Shown: positions 8,963 to 17,213 of the stretch, piece after piece
Layout: each line of letters begins with the position of its first letter
Numbering within the stretch: the first letter of the stretch is position 1
Made by a program: the position numbers and the translations under genes
The notes under the pieces: generated by a model
What the model was told of the DNA's origin: nothing
Databases searched by the model: none
Seen by the model: the letters and a program-made list of their open reading frames with translations, nothing else
Assembly: GCA_013289445.1 (NCBI GenBank)
Contig: JABCZZ010000001.1
Location: 1 to 64,000 of the forward strand
Reading direction: 5' to 3'
Source of the DNA: Alphaproteobacteria bacterium
GTDB lineage: Bacteria; Pseudomonadota; Alphaproteobacteria; Rickettsiales; JABCZZ01
DNA length: 64,000 nt

Positions 8963-10018
8963 ATGGGATTTCTGCGCCTTAGCTTAGCTGCGATTGTGCT
9001 TTTGGGGCATTTAGGCAGACCGTTCTTCTTCGCCACCGGCGGCATCGCAGTCTGTTGCTTCTACATTATCTCCGGCTTTTACATTCAGCTTCTACTCAGT
9101 CAACCAGATCTAAAAGTCCGCAATTTCTATCTTAGCCGCGCGTTTCGCATTTACCCGCTATATTGGCTTTTCTTCGTCATTCGCTCGCCGTTTCTTAAAT
9201 CGCTCTTTGCATTGCTGCACGCAGGGCAATTTAAACTCACTTTGATCTATGCCTTCAACAATCTTTTTCTCTTTGGCCAGGATGTCTTGCGTCTGACACA
9301 ATATAACCAGCAGAGCGGCGATATCGCTCCCATCCTCTACTCCGCCCAGCTCAAAGAGGGGTATGTACTTGGCCAGCATCTGACGATTTTCGGGCAGTCC
9401 TGGACACTGGCTATCGAGCTGATGTTTTATCTCATTGCACCCCTGCTACTGAGCCTTAGCACGCGGACGCTCTCATTACTTCTGTGTATTTTTATCCTGA
9501 CAAAAGCGTATTTGATAGAGGCGGGATTATTCGCAAGTCCATGGTTCAGCAATTTTTTTCCCATCGAGCTTGGCTTCTTTATTGCCGGTGCGCTGGGTTA
9601 TCGGGCATACAGTGCGATGCAACAGCGCGGATGGCACAAGCATCACGCTTATCAAGCCGCCGCCTGTATTTTTCTGATCGTTATATTGGCCTCGCTCACT
9701 TCCTCTCTTGAGCAAAGCACTATTTATGTCATCGCCACCTGTGCTACCGCAGCAGGCGTACCATTTCTGTTCGGCGCGTGCCGTTACAACCTTTTTGACC
9801 GGCGTTTGGGAGACCTGAGTTACCCTATCTACATCTCCCACATGACAGTATTCATGTTCCTCAGACACCAGTTTGAGCCACTCGACATAAAATATGGAGG
9901 TGCGATTTATATCAGCGGTGTACTTCTGGCATCCATCGTGGCCTATCTGCTGATAGAACGGCCTGTCGATCGCTGGCGACATCAACGTTTCCCCACACAT
10001 ACTCAGATCGCTTCGTGA
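8963..10018 (+). CDS. Acyltransferase 3 (OafA/YrhL-like) membrane protein
   Basis: Polytopic inner-membrane protein of 351 residues with about ten hydrophobic segments. The first helix holds the LGHLG histidine (about residue 16) that is conserved in acyltransferase-3 proteins. The RAFRIYPLYW segment (about 55-64) is the second signature. These enzymes O-acetylate or O-acylate surface sugars using cytoplasmic acyl-CoA. The N-terminus is short, starting close to the first helix; no better upstream start is present since the previous gene ends 3 bases before. There is no SGNH extension, so this is the membrane-only form. Probably modifies the sugar made by this cluster. Confidence 0.87.
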   Translation: MGFLRLSLAAIVLLGHLGRPFFFATGGIAVCCFYIISGFYIQLLLSQPDLKVRNFYLSRAFRIYPLYWLFFVIRSPFLKSLFALLHAGQFKLTLIYAFNNLFLFGQDVLRLTQYNQQSGDIAPILYSAQLKEGYVLGQHLTIFGQSWTLAIELMFYLIAPLLLSLSTRTLSLLLCIFILTKAYLIEAGLFASPWFSNFFPIELGFFIAGALGYRAYSAMQQRGWHKHHAYQAAACIFLIVILASLTSSLEQSTIYVIATCATAAGVPFLFGACRYNLFDRRLGDLSYPIYISHMTVFMFLRHQFEPLDIKYGGAIYISGVLLASIVAYLLIERPVDRWRHQRFPTHTQIAS

Positions 10019-10070
10019 CCGCTTAAGATAGCCCTTGCCTCACTCTCCCCTGCTTGGTAGCTGTTTAACC

Positions 10071-11963
10071 ATGATATCGGCACTCAAAAAGCATTTATCC
10101 CCTGAACTCAAACGCAAGCTGCGCGCGCCGCTTGAGCCTTGGCTTATTAAGCGTAATTTCCGCCAGCAAAACAAAGAATTCCTGCGTAACAACAAAGATC
10201 ACCTGCTGCGCGTGGAAATTCCTGAGGAGACGCTGCGCTCCATTGCCGAAAATAATTGGCTTACGCGAGTAGCACGCAATAGTGCTTCACAAAACGGCGA
10301 AGATGGCATTATTGCCGAAATACTCAAAACCGTTGGCATTACTGGTCCGGCGTGGTGTGTGGAGTTTGGTGCTTGTGATGGCAAGCGCGATTCCAATACC
10401 TGGCAGCTTATCAACGAATGTGGCTGGAGCGGCGTGCTTATTGAACCCGAACCCAACTGGTTCAATGATCTTAAGCATAACTACAAGCATCGCTCAGACG
10501 TTTACTGTTTTAATCGTTTTGTGCATTGGGAAGGCAAGGACAGCCTGGACGCAATCTTTGCGGAAACGCCCCTGCCCAGAGACTTTGCACTTTTGGTCGT
10601 CGATATCGATAGCGCTGACTATTATGTCTGGGAGGCATTAAAAGATTATCAGCCCCATGTGCTTTCCATTGAATTTCAATGGCTGCTCAACCCTTCCATT
10701 CGTTACACGCAGCCCAAAGATTTTTTACGCCTCGGAGGGGCGACTCTGGGGGCTCTTTATGATCTTGCCAAAAGTAAAGGCTATGAACTTGTCTGCGCGC
10801 AGGCATGGAATGCTTTCTTTGTACGCAAAGACCATTATGCCAAATTCAATATAAAAGATAATCGTCCTGAACGTATGTATTATTCACATCAGGAAATGCG
10901 CCTGTTTCAGGGGTATGACGGCACATTACGGCTCTGCGGCGATGAAAACGCCTATTGGTGGAAGCACCACTGGAAGTTTCAACTCGATGCTCAGGGGAAG
11001 ATCGACAGGCTCCTCATCACCCAGCGTGATATTCAAGTGCTGCCGGATGGATTGCGCGTGTTCAGGCCACGCCATACCTACCATTGCAAAACCCTCGCCC
11101 TACAGGCCGGAAAGCTTGATGCTGCACGCCTGCCGGCTAATCAATTGCTCAAGCATCGCCGTAATGTGACTTCAGAATGCGGTGAAGACGGCATTCTTGA
11201 AGATATCTTCGATCAACTGGGCATACGAATCGGCTTCGCGGTGGATGTGGGCGCAAATGATGGCAAATGGCTAAGCCAGACCTATAATCTCTTTGCCGAG
11301 CGCGGCTGGAGCGGTATCGCTATTGAAAAAGATCCTGATGTATATGCCAAGCTTCTGCGGCAATATGCCGGTAACCCCAACGTCTCCTGCCTGCGCCGTG
11401 AAGTACGGCGCTCGGGAAGACACCGCCTAGACGCCCTGCTTTCGGCACATGGCGCACCCAAGGATATTGCCTTTCTTTCCATCGATGTGGAAGGCAATGA
11501 TTATCATCTCTGGAGCGCGCTTAAGCGTTATTCACCCGCTGTGGTCGCCATAGATTTCAATCCTAGCATCGCCAATGATATTGCTTATGTGCAGGGTTAT
11601 AATGCTGCCTCACCGTTTGGTGCATCGCTGCGCGCGCTTATCGCGCTGGGTAAAAGTAAGGGCTATGGCCTTGCCGCCGCCACGGACTGGAATGCCATCT
11701 TCGTGCGCGATGATCTGTTTTCGATGCTCACCGTCAGGCAAAATGATATAGACAGCATGTATTATCCTCCTTTTGAAATGCGCATGATGCAGACCATGGA
11801 TGGTGCCCTCAACCTCCTAACAGGCACCACACTGATGCGACAGGATTATCCGATTTCTTTTGAAGATTTTCAGGTTCTGCCAGCAGCTCTGCGCGGGCGG
11901 GATACTTCCCAAAGCGGATTTGGTACCACACCTTCTGTTTTATACGAAAAATCTGCTGGTTAA
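10071..11963 (+). CDS. Twin-domain FkbM-like methyltransferase (internal duplication)
   Basis: 630-residue protein made of two related FkbM-type SAM-dependent methyltransferase domains, about residues 70-290 and 365-585 counted from the ATG at 10071 (a TTG at 10035 would add 12). The same landmarks recur with a period of about 294 residues: GEDGI, W-S-G-x-x-I-E, D-I/V-x3-DY-x2-W-x-ALK, KSKGY, WNAxFVR and MYYxxxEMRxxQ. The second half has the normal FkbM acidic motif DVEGND; the first has DIDSAD and VEFGACDG, so it may be diverged in function. FkbM proteins O-methylate sugars or polyketides. It lies among glycosyltransferases, so a sugar substrate is likely. Confidence 0.85.
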   Translation: MISALKKHLSPELKRKLRAPLEPWLIKRNFRQQNKEFLRNNKDHLLRVEIPEETLRSIAENNWLTRVARNSASQNGEDGIIAEILKTVGITGPAWCVEFGACDGKRDSNTWQLINECGWSGVLIEPEPNWFNDLKHNYKHRSDVYCFNRFVHWEGKDSLDAIFAETPLPRDFALLVVDIDSADYYVWEALKDYQPHVLSIEFQWLLNPSIRYTQPKDFLRLGGATLGALYDLAKSKGYELVCAQAWNAFFVRKDHYAKFNIKDNRPERMYYSHQEMRLFQGYDGTLRLCGDENAYWWKHHWKFQLDAQGKIDRLLITQRDIQVLPDGLRVFRPRHTYHCKTLALQAGKLDAARLPANQLLKHRRNVTSECGEDGILEDIFDQLGIRIGFAVDVGANDGKWLSQTYNLFAERGWSGIAIEKDPDVYAKLLRQYAGNPNVSCLRREVRRSGRHRLDALLSAHGAPKDIAFLSIDVEGNDYHLWSALKRYSPAVVAIDFNPSIANDIAYVQGYNAASPFGASLRALIALGKSKGYGLAAATDWNAIFVRDDLFSMLTVRQNDIDSMYYPPFEMRMMQTMDGALNLLTGTTLMRQDYPISFEDFQVLPAALRGRDTSQSGFGTTPSVLYEKSAG

Positions 11964-11989
11964 CGCAGACATTCCTAGCCACTTAACTA

Positions 11990-12018
11990 TTGATTCTTAC
12001 CCCTGCACCCCCTACAAA
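11990..12018 (+). promoter_or_regulatory. Candidate promoter
   Basis: TTGATT (11990-11995), 17-base spacer, TACAAA (12013-12018), in the 81-base gap before the gene at 12045. Each box matches consensus at four of six positions. Start of transcription would be near 12025. Confidence 0.35.
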
Positions 12019-12044
12019 CAGCGCTGTAGCGGAGCAAAGGGTAG

Positions 12045-13121
12045 ATGAAGGTCATTAAAAGCCAGTTATTTCTCTATGGGCGGGCGTTGCGGGCGGTAAG
12101 AAACCTCCTGCGTTCTTCTGTACATATGGTAACTGCTGAGCTGCATGAAGCGCTGGTAAAGGGCAAAATTGCCAGATGCTATGGCCCACATCTAAAAGAA
12201 AAGCCGGAAATTATCCAGGCATTGCAATCCACATCTTTTGCCGAAGAGCCGGTGCGCATTTCATTTATCGCTTCGGTTAGAAGTTTAGGCAATCCTGACC
12301 ATAGGCTTATACGTTTTCTTGATTCGGTGCTGGCACATGCAGCTGATATACGTCAATTAGAAGTGCTGTTGGGGATCGATAGCGATGACGATATTGATTA
12401 CTATCTATCACTCCAGCAGCGTTACGGTATAAAATTGCGTCTGCGTATTTTTGTGGCTCCCGTGCGCTACGGTTATGAAGGATTGCATCTATACGACAAG
12501 TTCCTAATTCCATTCATGAGCAAGAACAGCCGTATGATGTGCGACTGTTCCGATGACGTTGTGGTCGTGCTTAAAGGCTTTGACACAGAATTGCTGGCGA
12601 TAGATGCACTGTATCCAGACAATCTTTATTTCATCCATACCCATCTAAACGATCGCGGCTGCTATATCGGCGACGAAAGTAAAGAATATCTCCGCCTGCT
12701 TTTTATTATTCAATCACATCATCCTTATTCTTTTGTGCCAGCCATATCCAAAGGCGTAATCGACTTGGCCGAGCAGGCATTGCAGACGCTGCCTTTAGAA
12801 CAACGCAAAAATTGGTCACCTGTAGCAAATGCCTGGATTACTGATTGTTATGCGGATGTTTTGTCAAACCTGGTAAAAGCAGAAGGACTTGACCGCATTC
12901 ATGCCATTGCAAGCATGCAACGCAGTGAATACGATATATACCTACCCTATCAAGTGAAGAGGGATGCAAATAAACTGTCTGCTTCTGACCGCGCTTTTCT
13001 AACCATGGTGGGAACAGAAACACAGGAACATTTAAAACTCCTTGCCTCTTTGATTGCAAAATCCGCTAAGCCTGCAGTCAACGAAATCCCCCAAACACGC
13101 GAACAGGCAGGTGCCGCATGA
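12045..13121 (+). CDS. Putative glycosyltransferase (GT-A-like), unassigned family
   Basis: 358-residue protein with no name I recognise. Residues about 71-118 look like the start of a GT-A fold: a buried strand (ISFIASVRS), a helix, a second strand (LEVLLGID) and the acidic run DSDDD at 112-116. A second acidic patch, CDCSDD (about 169-175), could be the metal-binding site. The first 35 residues are basic and amphipathic and may sit on the membrane. There are no transmembrane segments. AAAGGG lies just before the ATG. It sits between a methyltransferase and an oxygenase in the glycan-type cluster. Glycosyltransferase is the best guess; the family would need a profile search. Confidence 0.55.
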   Translation: MKVIKSQLFLYGRALRAVRNLLRSSVHMVTAELHEALVKGKIARCYGPHLKEKPEIIQALQSTSFAEEPVRISFIASVRSLGNPDHRLIRFLDSVLAHAADIRQLEVLLGIDSDDDIDYYLSLQQRYGIKLRLRIFVAPVRYGYEGLHLYDKFLIPFMSKNSRMMCDCSDDVVVVLKGFDTELLAIDALYPDNLYFIHTHLNDRGCYIGDESKEYLRLLFIIQSHHPYSFVPAISKGVIDLAEQALQTLPLEQRKNWSPVANAWITDCYADVLSNLVKAEGLDRIHAIASMQRSEYDIYLPYQVKRDANKLSASDRAFLTMVGTETQEHLKLLASLIAKSAKPAVNEIPQTREQAGAA

Positions 13122-13164
13122 ATTACAAAATATGCCTTAAGATAGATAGATTAAGGAGTTGCCC

Positions 13165-14127
13165 ATGACAGACATAGTCACACTCGATAACCGCAAGAAG
13201 CGCTTGGATAGCATATCAAAGGCAGCGTCTGTTATTCAGGATTTCGGGTTGGTAAAGGTATTAACAGCAACCGAAGGGCAGCGTGCACGCGTGCGCGCAG
13301 CGCTTAACGGCTTTCTGTGGTCCTGCCTGGCCAGTGCCTTTCCGCAAAAGACGTTCGCGCTGGCAGAAGACATGCTTAAAACCTATGAAGCAGACATACT
13401 GAACTTGCCCAACATTACCCCTAATGGCCTGGTGCTGCCCAAGAGCGAGAACATTCTTTCATTTAATATTTTGCAACGAGAAAGTGTTACCGCTTTTGCC
13501 GCGCTCGGGCTGGGTAATGAAATAGCCCGCATTCAGTATCCAGTGAATATCAGACTGCAAAGCGGCACACCTGATCCAGTAGCTGACAGCCGTCCGCGAT
13601 CATCCGTGAAACCGCATAGTGACATCTGGGCAGGTGATCCGGGAGCAGGAATTCTTGTGTTCCTTTCGGTACTCGGCGATACAGCAAAATCGGGAATTGA
13701 TTTTTTTGAGCCGAAACGCTTTCCCGTGTCATTCATTCGGCCACTGAATGACTACAGTGAAGGCAGGCCGGTTATTGATGAAGGTATGACAAAGCTTACC
13801 AGCTTTCATGAAAACGGCTGGTTTCTGGTCGACCCCTACCTCATTCACCAAACCACCAAAAAGGCGCCTGGCTTTCGTATCTCCCTCGATTTCCGCTTTA
13901 TTCCAAAACAAAAAGCCGAGTTTGACAGTGATGAAGAGGAAATCCGCAAACCCTATTTCATATCTTTTGCCGAATGGAACTCTCTGGGCAGCGGCAAACT
14001 GCTGATGACCAGCGAAAGCATGCATGAAAAGAAAGAAAAAACGCCATTTATCCAAGGCTATCCGGTAAAAATCACTCTTATAGACACAGGCATTCATGAC
14101 AAGCAGCACCAAAAACGCGCAGGCTAA
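13165..14127 (+). CDS. Putative Fe(II)/2-oxoglutarate oxygenase-like protein
   Basis: 320-residue protein of no family I recognise by overall sequence. I chose the ATG at 13165 because AAGGAG (13153-13158) stands 6 bases before it; a TTG at 13159 is less likely. A possible metal triad is His151-x-Asp153 (KPHSDIW) and His228 (YLIHQT), with Arg238 ten residues later (GFRISLDFRF) as a 2-oxoglutarate anchor. The order, spacing and strands around these residues suit a double-stranded beta-helix. The N-terminal 100 residues are helical. It overlaps the next methyltransferase gene by 32 bases. This is inference from motif geometry; it could be a non-enzymatic cupin-like protein. Confidence 0.55.
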   Translation: MTDIVTLDNRKKRLDSISKAASVIQDFGLVKVLTATEGQRARVRAALNGFLWSCLASAFPQKTFALAEDMLKTYEADILNLPNITPNGLVLPKSENILSFNILQRESVTAFAALGLGNEIARIQYPVNIRLQSGTPDPVADSRPRSSVKPHSDIWAGDPGAGILVFLSVLGDTAKSGIDFFEPKRFPVSFIRPLNDYSEGRPVIDEGMTKLTSFHENGWFLVDPYLIHQTTKKAPGFRISLDFRFIPKQKAEFDSDEEEIRKPYFISFAEWNSLGSGKLLMTSESMHEKKEKTPFIQGYPVKITLIDTGIHDKQHQKRAG

Positions 14128-15070
14128 AACGCAGTCTACCGCCATTGCTGTCACCAAGGCCTTCGTGGCTGGTAAGCTGGGCATTAACGAAGTTGAACTC
14201 GTTTCTCTGCTTGCAAACCATCCCTGGCCTAAGCTGAGTTATCGCCATCTTGATAGCGAGGAACGCGATCAGGTGATACTTGGCATCCTTTCTTCTATTG
14301 ATGCTGCCAAACTGCGCGTCGCCGGTAAAAATGACAACACCGTATGGGAGCGCGGCTGGGGCGAAATTCTTACCAAAGTAAAGACGGAGGGCTTCAATCC
14401 CTCTATTTTGCGCCCGCAATATTTTGATCATCACCGCATCATGCGTTTCGACGGCGATTTCATTGATGGCGGCGATGCGCATTTCAATTATGCCTACGAC
14501 CAGTTGTTGCGCCGCCTGTTCTTCGCCCATTACCTCAAAGGCGCTGCTAAAATCGTCGAGCTTGGCTGCGGCACGGGCACCAGCCAGCTCATACTTGCCG
14601 AACTCTTCCCTCAGGCAAAACTTGTAGCCTCCGACTGGGCAAAACCTTCACAGGAACTCATCCGCATCATCGGCCAGTATGTCAAACGTGACATAAAACC
14701 CGTGAATTTTAACATGCTGACGCTTGAAGGCTGGGACGAGCTTACTATTGATCATGAATCCTGCGTTCTTACCGTGCATGCGCTTGAGCAATTGGGCGGC
14801 AATATGGAACCGCTGATGGACAAGCTCATTGCCGCCAAGCCGCGTTTCTGTCTTCATCTTGAGCCTATTCTTGAACTTTATGATGAAACTAAACTGTTTG
14901 ATCATGTCGCGATCAAATATCACCGGCATCGCAATTATCTGCAGGGTTGGCTCACGCGCCTGCGTGCCCTTGCCAGGGAAGGTAAAGTAGAAATTCTTGA
15001 AGAGCGTCGCCTTGGCTTCGGCGGGCGGGATCATGAGGCCTTCACTGCCGTGAAATGGCGGGCGTGCTGA
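14096..15070 (+). CDS. Class I SAM-dependent methyltransferase
   Basis: 324-residue protein. The SAM-binding motif I, VELGCGTGTSQ, is at about 154-164 and an acidic motif II (ASDWAKPS) follows about 20 residues later. Residues 1-140 form an extra N-terminal domain of unknown role. The gene starts 32 bases inside the previous gene and the next starts 3 bases after its stop, so the three are probably one transcript. The substrate is unknown; context suggests a sugar or a lipid-linked glycan. A late start is possible but the long N-terminal region keeps good coding character. Confidence 0.78.
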   Translation: MTSSTKNAQAKTQSTAIAVTKAFVAGKLGINEVELVSLLANHPWPKLSYRHLDSEERDQVILGILSSIDAAKLRVAGKNDNTVWERGWGEILTKVKTEGFNPSILRPQYFDHHRIMRFDGDFIDGGDAHFNYAYDQLLRRLFFAHYLKGAAKIVELGCGTGTSQLILAELFPQAKLVASDWAKPSQELIRIIGQYVKRDIKPVNFNMLTLEGWDELTIDHESCVLTVHALEQLGGNMEPLMDKLIAAKPRFCLHLEPILELYDETKLFDHVAIKYHRHRNYLQGWLTRLRALAREGKVEILEERRLGFGGRDHEAFTAVKWRAC

Positions 15071-15073
15071 AAC

Positions 15074-16045
15074 ATGAATAGCGCACAGGACATACTGCCC
15101 AGGCTAAGCGTCCTAGTGGTAGTACGCAATGGCGAACGTAGCATCGCCCGTGCGATGAATTCTCTGGTAGCACAGCGTTATCCTAATCTCGAAGTAGTAG
15201 TGTGGGATGGGCTTTCTGAGGACTCCACGCTTGAAGTGCTTAAACATTATGCTTCTATCATAACCACATTAAAGAGCGAAAAAGATAGCGGCTCGCCCGA
15301 CGGCTATAATCGCGCCATTGCACTGGCCACTGGCGACTATATAGGCATTCTCAATGCAGACGATGAATATGAACCTGGCACGCTCTGGGCTGTAGCCGAC
15401 AAGTTACGCGAACAGCCAGACGCCGACGTGGTGAGTTTTGGTATGTTATTTTTTATAACGGATCAGTCAGGTCACAAAAAAGTTACCGGCTATTACGCTG
15501 CCGAATCCCAGCTTGCGCTTACGCTTGATCGCGTGCTCTGTGATGCGCCCACCTTTATGTCGTCGCGTTTTTATCGACGCACATTGATTTCACAACTCGG
15601 CCCCATAAACACCGATAAGAGTCTATGGTATTACACCAATGATCGCGAATATATGGCGCGTTTAGCACTGCAAGGATGTAAAAATGCAATTATTCCTAAG
15701 GCGCTCTATGGCTTTGAAAGCCATGCTGGTGGGCTTTCCAATAACCCCGACAATTTTCTGGGCATTACCGAAGAGCATCTGCGTATTGCCAATATGCTGC
15801 TTACGCGTGGGCTCGGCGATCACGATCGCCGTTGCGTGAAACAATGGCGTAAACGGCAATTGGCGTATGGGCTATATCGCGCGCTTACCGCCGGTAAATG
15901 GCAGTTTGCCAAAATATTTTTTGACCAGGCGATGGAGGGTGATGGAGCGGGCTTTTTATTATTTCTGCCTGCAGTACTCGTCTGTAAGGCTGTCAAGCGT
16001 TTGAGCCTCAAATTATCGGGTGCGATCGACCGGGGAATACTATAA
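15074..16045 (+). CDS. Family 2 glycosyltransferase
   Basis: GT-A inverting glycosyltransferase of 323 residues. The N-terminal nucleotide-binding strand (LSVLVVVRNGERSI, 11-24), the VVWDGLSEDST segment (42-52) and the metal-binding NADDEY (94-99) are all present. A basic hydrophobic C-terminal tail (about 285-320) may bind membrane. Homologous GT2 enzymes transfer a sugar from an NDP donor to a lipid-linked or surface acceptor. It starts 3 bases after the methyltransferase stop. Confidence 0.88.
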   Translation: MNSAQDILPRLSVLVVVRNGERSIARAMNSLVAQRYPNLEVVVWDGLSEDSTLEVLKHYASIITTLKSEKDSGSPDGYNRAIALATGDYIGILNADDEYEPGTLWAVADKLREQPDADVVSFGMLFFITDQSGHKKVTGYYAAESQLALTLDRVLCDAPTFMSSRFYRRTLISQLGPINTDKSLWYYTNDREYMARLALQGCKNAIIPKALYGFESHAGGLSNNPDNFLGITEEHLRIANMLLTRGLGDHDRRCVKQWRKRQLAYGLYRALTAGKWQFAKIFFDQAMEGDGAGFLLFLPAVLVCKAVKRLSLKLSGAIDRGIL

Positions 16046-16083
16046 ATGCTATATTATCCTAATCATAGGCTTGAGAAACTCTC

Positions 16084-17211
16084 ATGACGCAGGCTTTATC
16101 ATTACCTGCCAACGATAGCCTGCTTGCACATGCGCGTAATGTGGCGCGCCAGATTATCCTCGTGGGCAATCGTACCTATACAAGCAAAGACGCTGCGCTT
16201 ATCGCGGAACTTCTCGCACAGGATAAACCCAGCCGCAACATCGACGATGCTTTTTACTGGGCATGGTTCAATGCGCGGCGCACTATCTCTTATGCCGCGT
16301 GGGACAGTTTTATCGCGGCCATATTCGCTCGGGACGGCGCAAAAGCCACCAAAACCGAGTTGGCGCGCAAAGGGTATGTGAAAGGCCGTCTCGATAGCGC
16401 GACGCAAAAAGAATTACACAGCATTTATCATGCTATTGCTCCTCATCCGTTCGAGGGTGACGATTTCCGGCCCGGTTATTTCTTTGACCCCAATATGACG
16501 CAGGACATCAGCCATGAACGCGATTTGGCCAATGAATGTCGCAAACCTACCCCGCAACTGCTGCGCGTGCTTGAAGGATGGCTGAAGCGCGAACAAAATG
16601 CGCTTGAAGAAATTATGGGGCATCCGTGGCGTGTGGTATCCACCCATCTATTTTCACTGCGTGGACGCACCAAACTGGGGCCGGATCACACGCATCTGGA
16701 CGGCTGGCCCGTCGGTATCCGGAAAATAATGATCTATCTGGGGCCCACCGGGTTAAAGGATGGCTCTACAGAGCTCTTCGTCAAAGGCGGCGGCACGTTT
16801 CATGTAGAGGGGCCGCCGGGCGAATGGGTATTATTTGAAAACAGTGCGCTTGAACATCGCGCCATTAGCCCTCAGAGCAACCCGCGCCCCATTCTCGAAA
16901 TCAGCATCGTCCCCGCGCTTGTTACCGATACTACATGCGTTGATGCCGGCATGAATGGTGGCTATCCCTGGTTTCCCACCGAATTATCTGCTGCCGGCAG
17001 CACCGGCAATCTCGACGATTACGTACAGGCCGCCGAGGTAAGACTTTATCTTCGCGCTCTGCACCTTGCTTTGGGTGCGCAGGAAATGCTGCGCGGTTCA
17101 ATGTCCACTGAACATAAGCCCCCTACTACCGGCAAGTTTGTGCGGGCCCTTCCCCGTCGCACCATATTAGCGTTGCATCGAGTAAGGCGTCTTCTTAAAA
17201 CAGGCTTATAA
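16084..17211 (+). CDS. Putative Fe(II)/2-oxoglutarate oxygenase, PhyH-like
   Basis: 375-residue protein whose middle (about 185-275) looks like a double-stranded beta-helix oxygenase: His204-x-Asp206 in HTHLDGW, then about 52 residues later GEWVLFENSALEHR with His258, and Arg268 in NPRPILEI as a possible 2-oxoglutarate ligand. Residues 1-120 are helical and unassigned. Not closely similar to the PhyH protein at 8249. It ends 2 bases before the convergent gene at 17214. Probably tailors the glycan made by the cluster; assignment rests on motif geometry. Confidence 0.58.
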   Translation: MTQALSLPANDSLLAHARNVARQIILVGNRTYTSKDAALIAELLAQDKPSRNIDDAFYWAWFNARRTISYAAWDSFIAAIFARDGAKATKTELARKGYVKGRLDSATQKELHSIYHAIAPHPFEGDDFRPGYFFDPNMTQDISHERDLANECRKPTPQLLRVLEGWLKREQNALEEIMGHPWRVVSTHLFSLRGRTKLGPDHTHLDGWPVGIRKIMIYLGPTGLKDGSTELFVKGGGTFHVEGPPGEWVLFENSALEHRAISPQSNPRPILEISIVPALVTDTTCVDAGMNGGYPWFPTELSAAGSTGNLDDYVQAAEVRLYLRALHLALGAQEMLRGSMSTEHKPPTTGKFVRALPRRTILALHRVRRLLKTGL

Positions 17212-17213
17212 TT

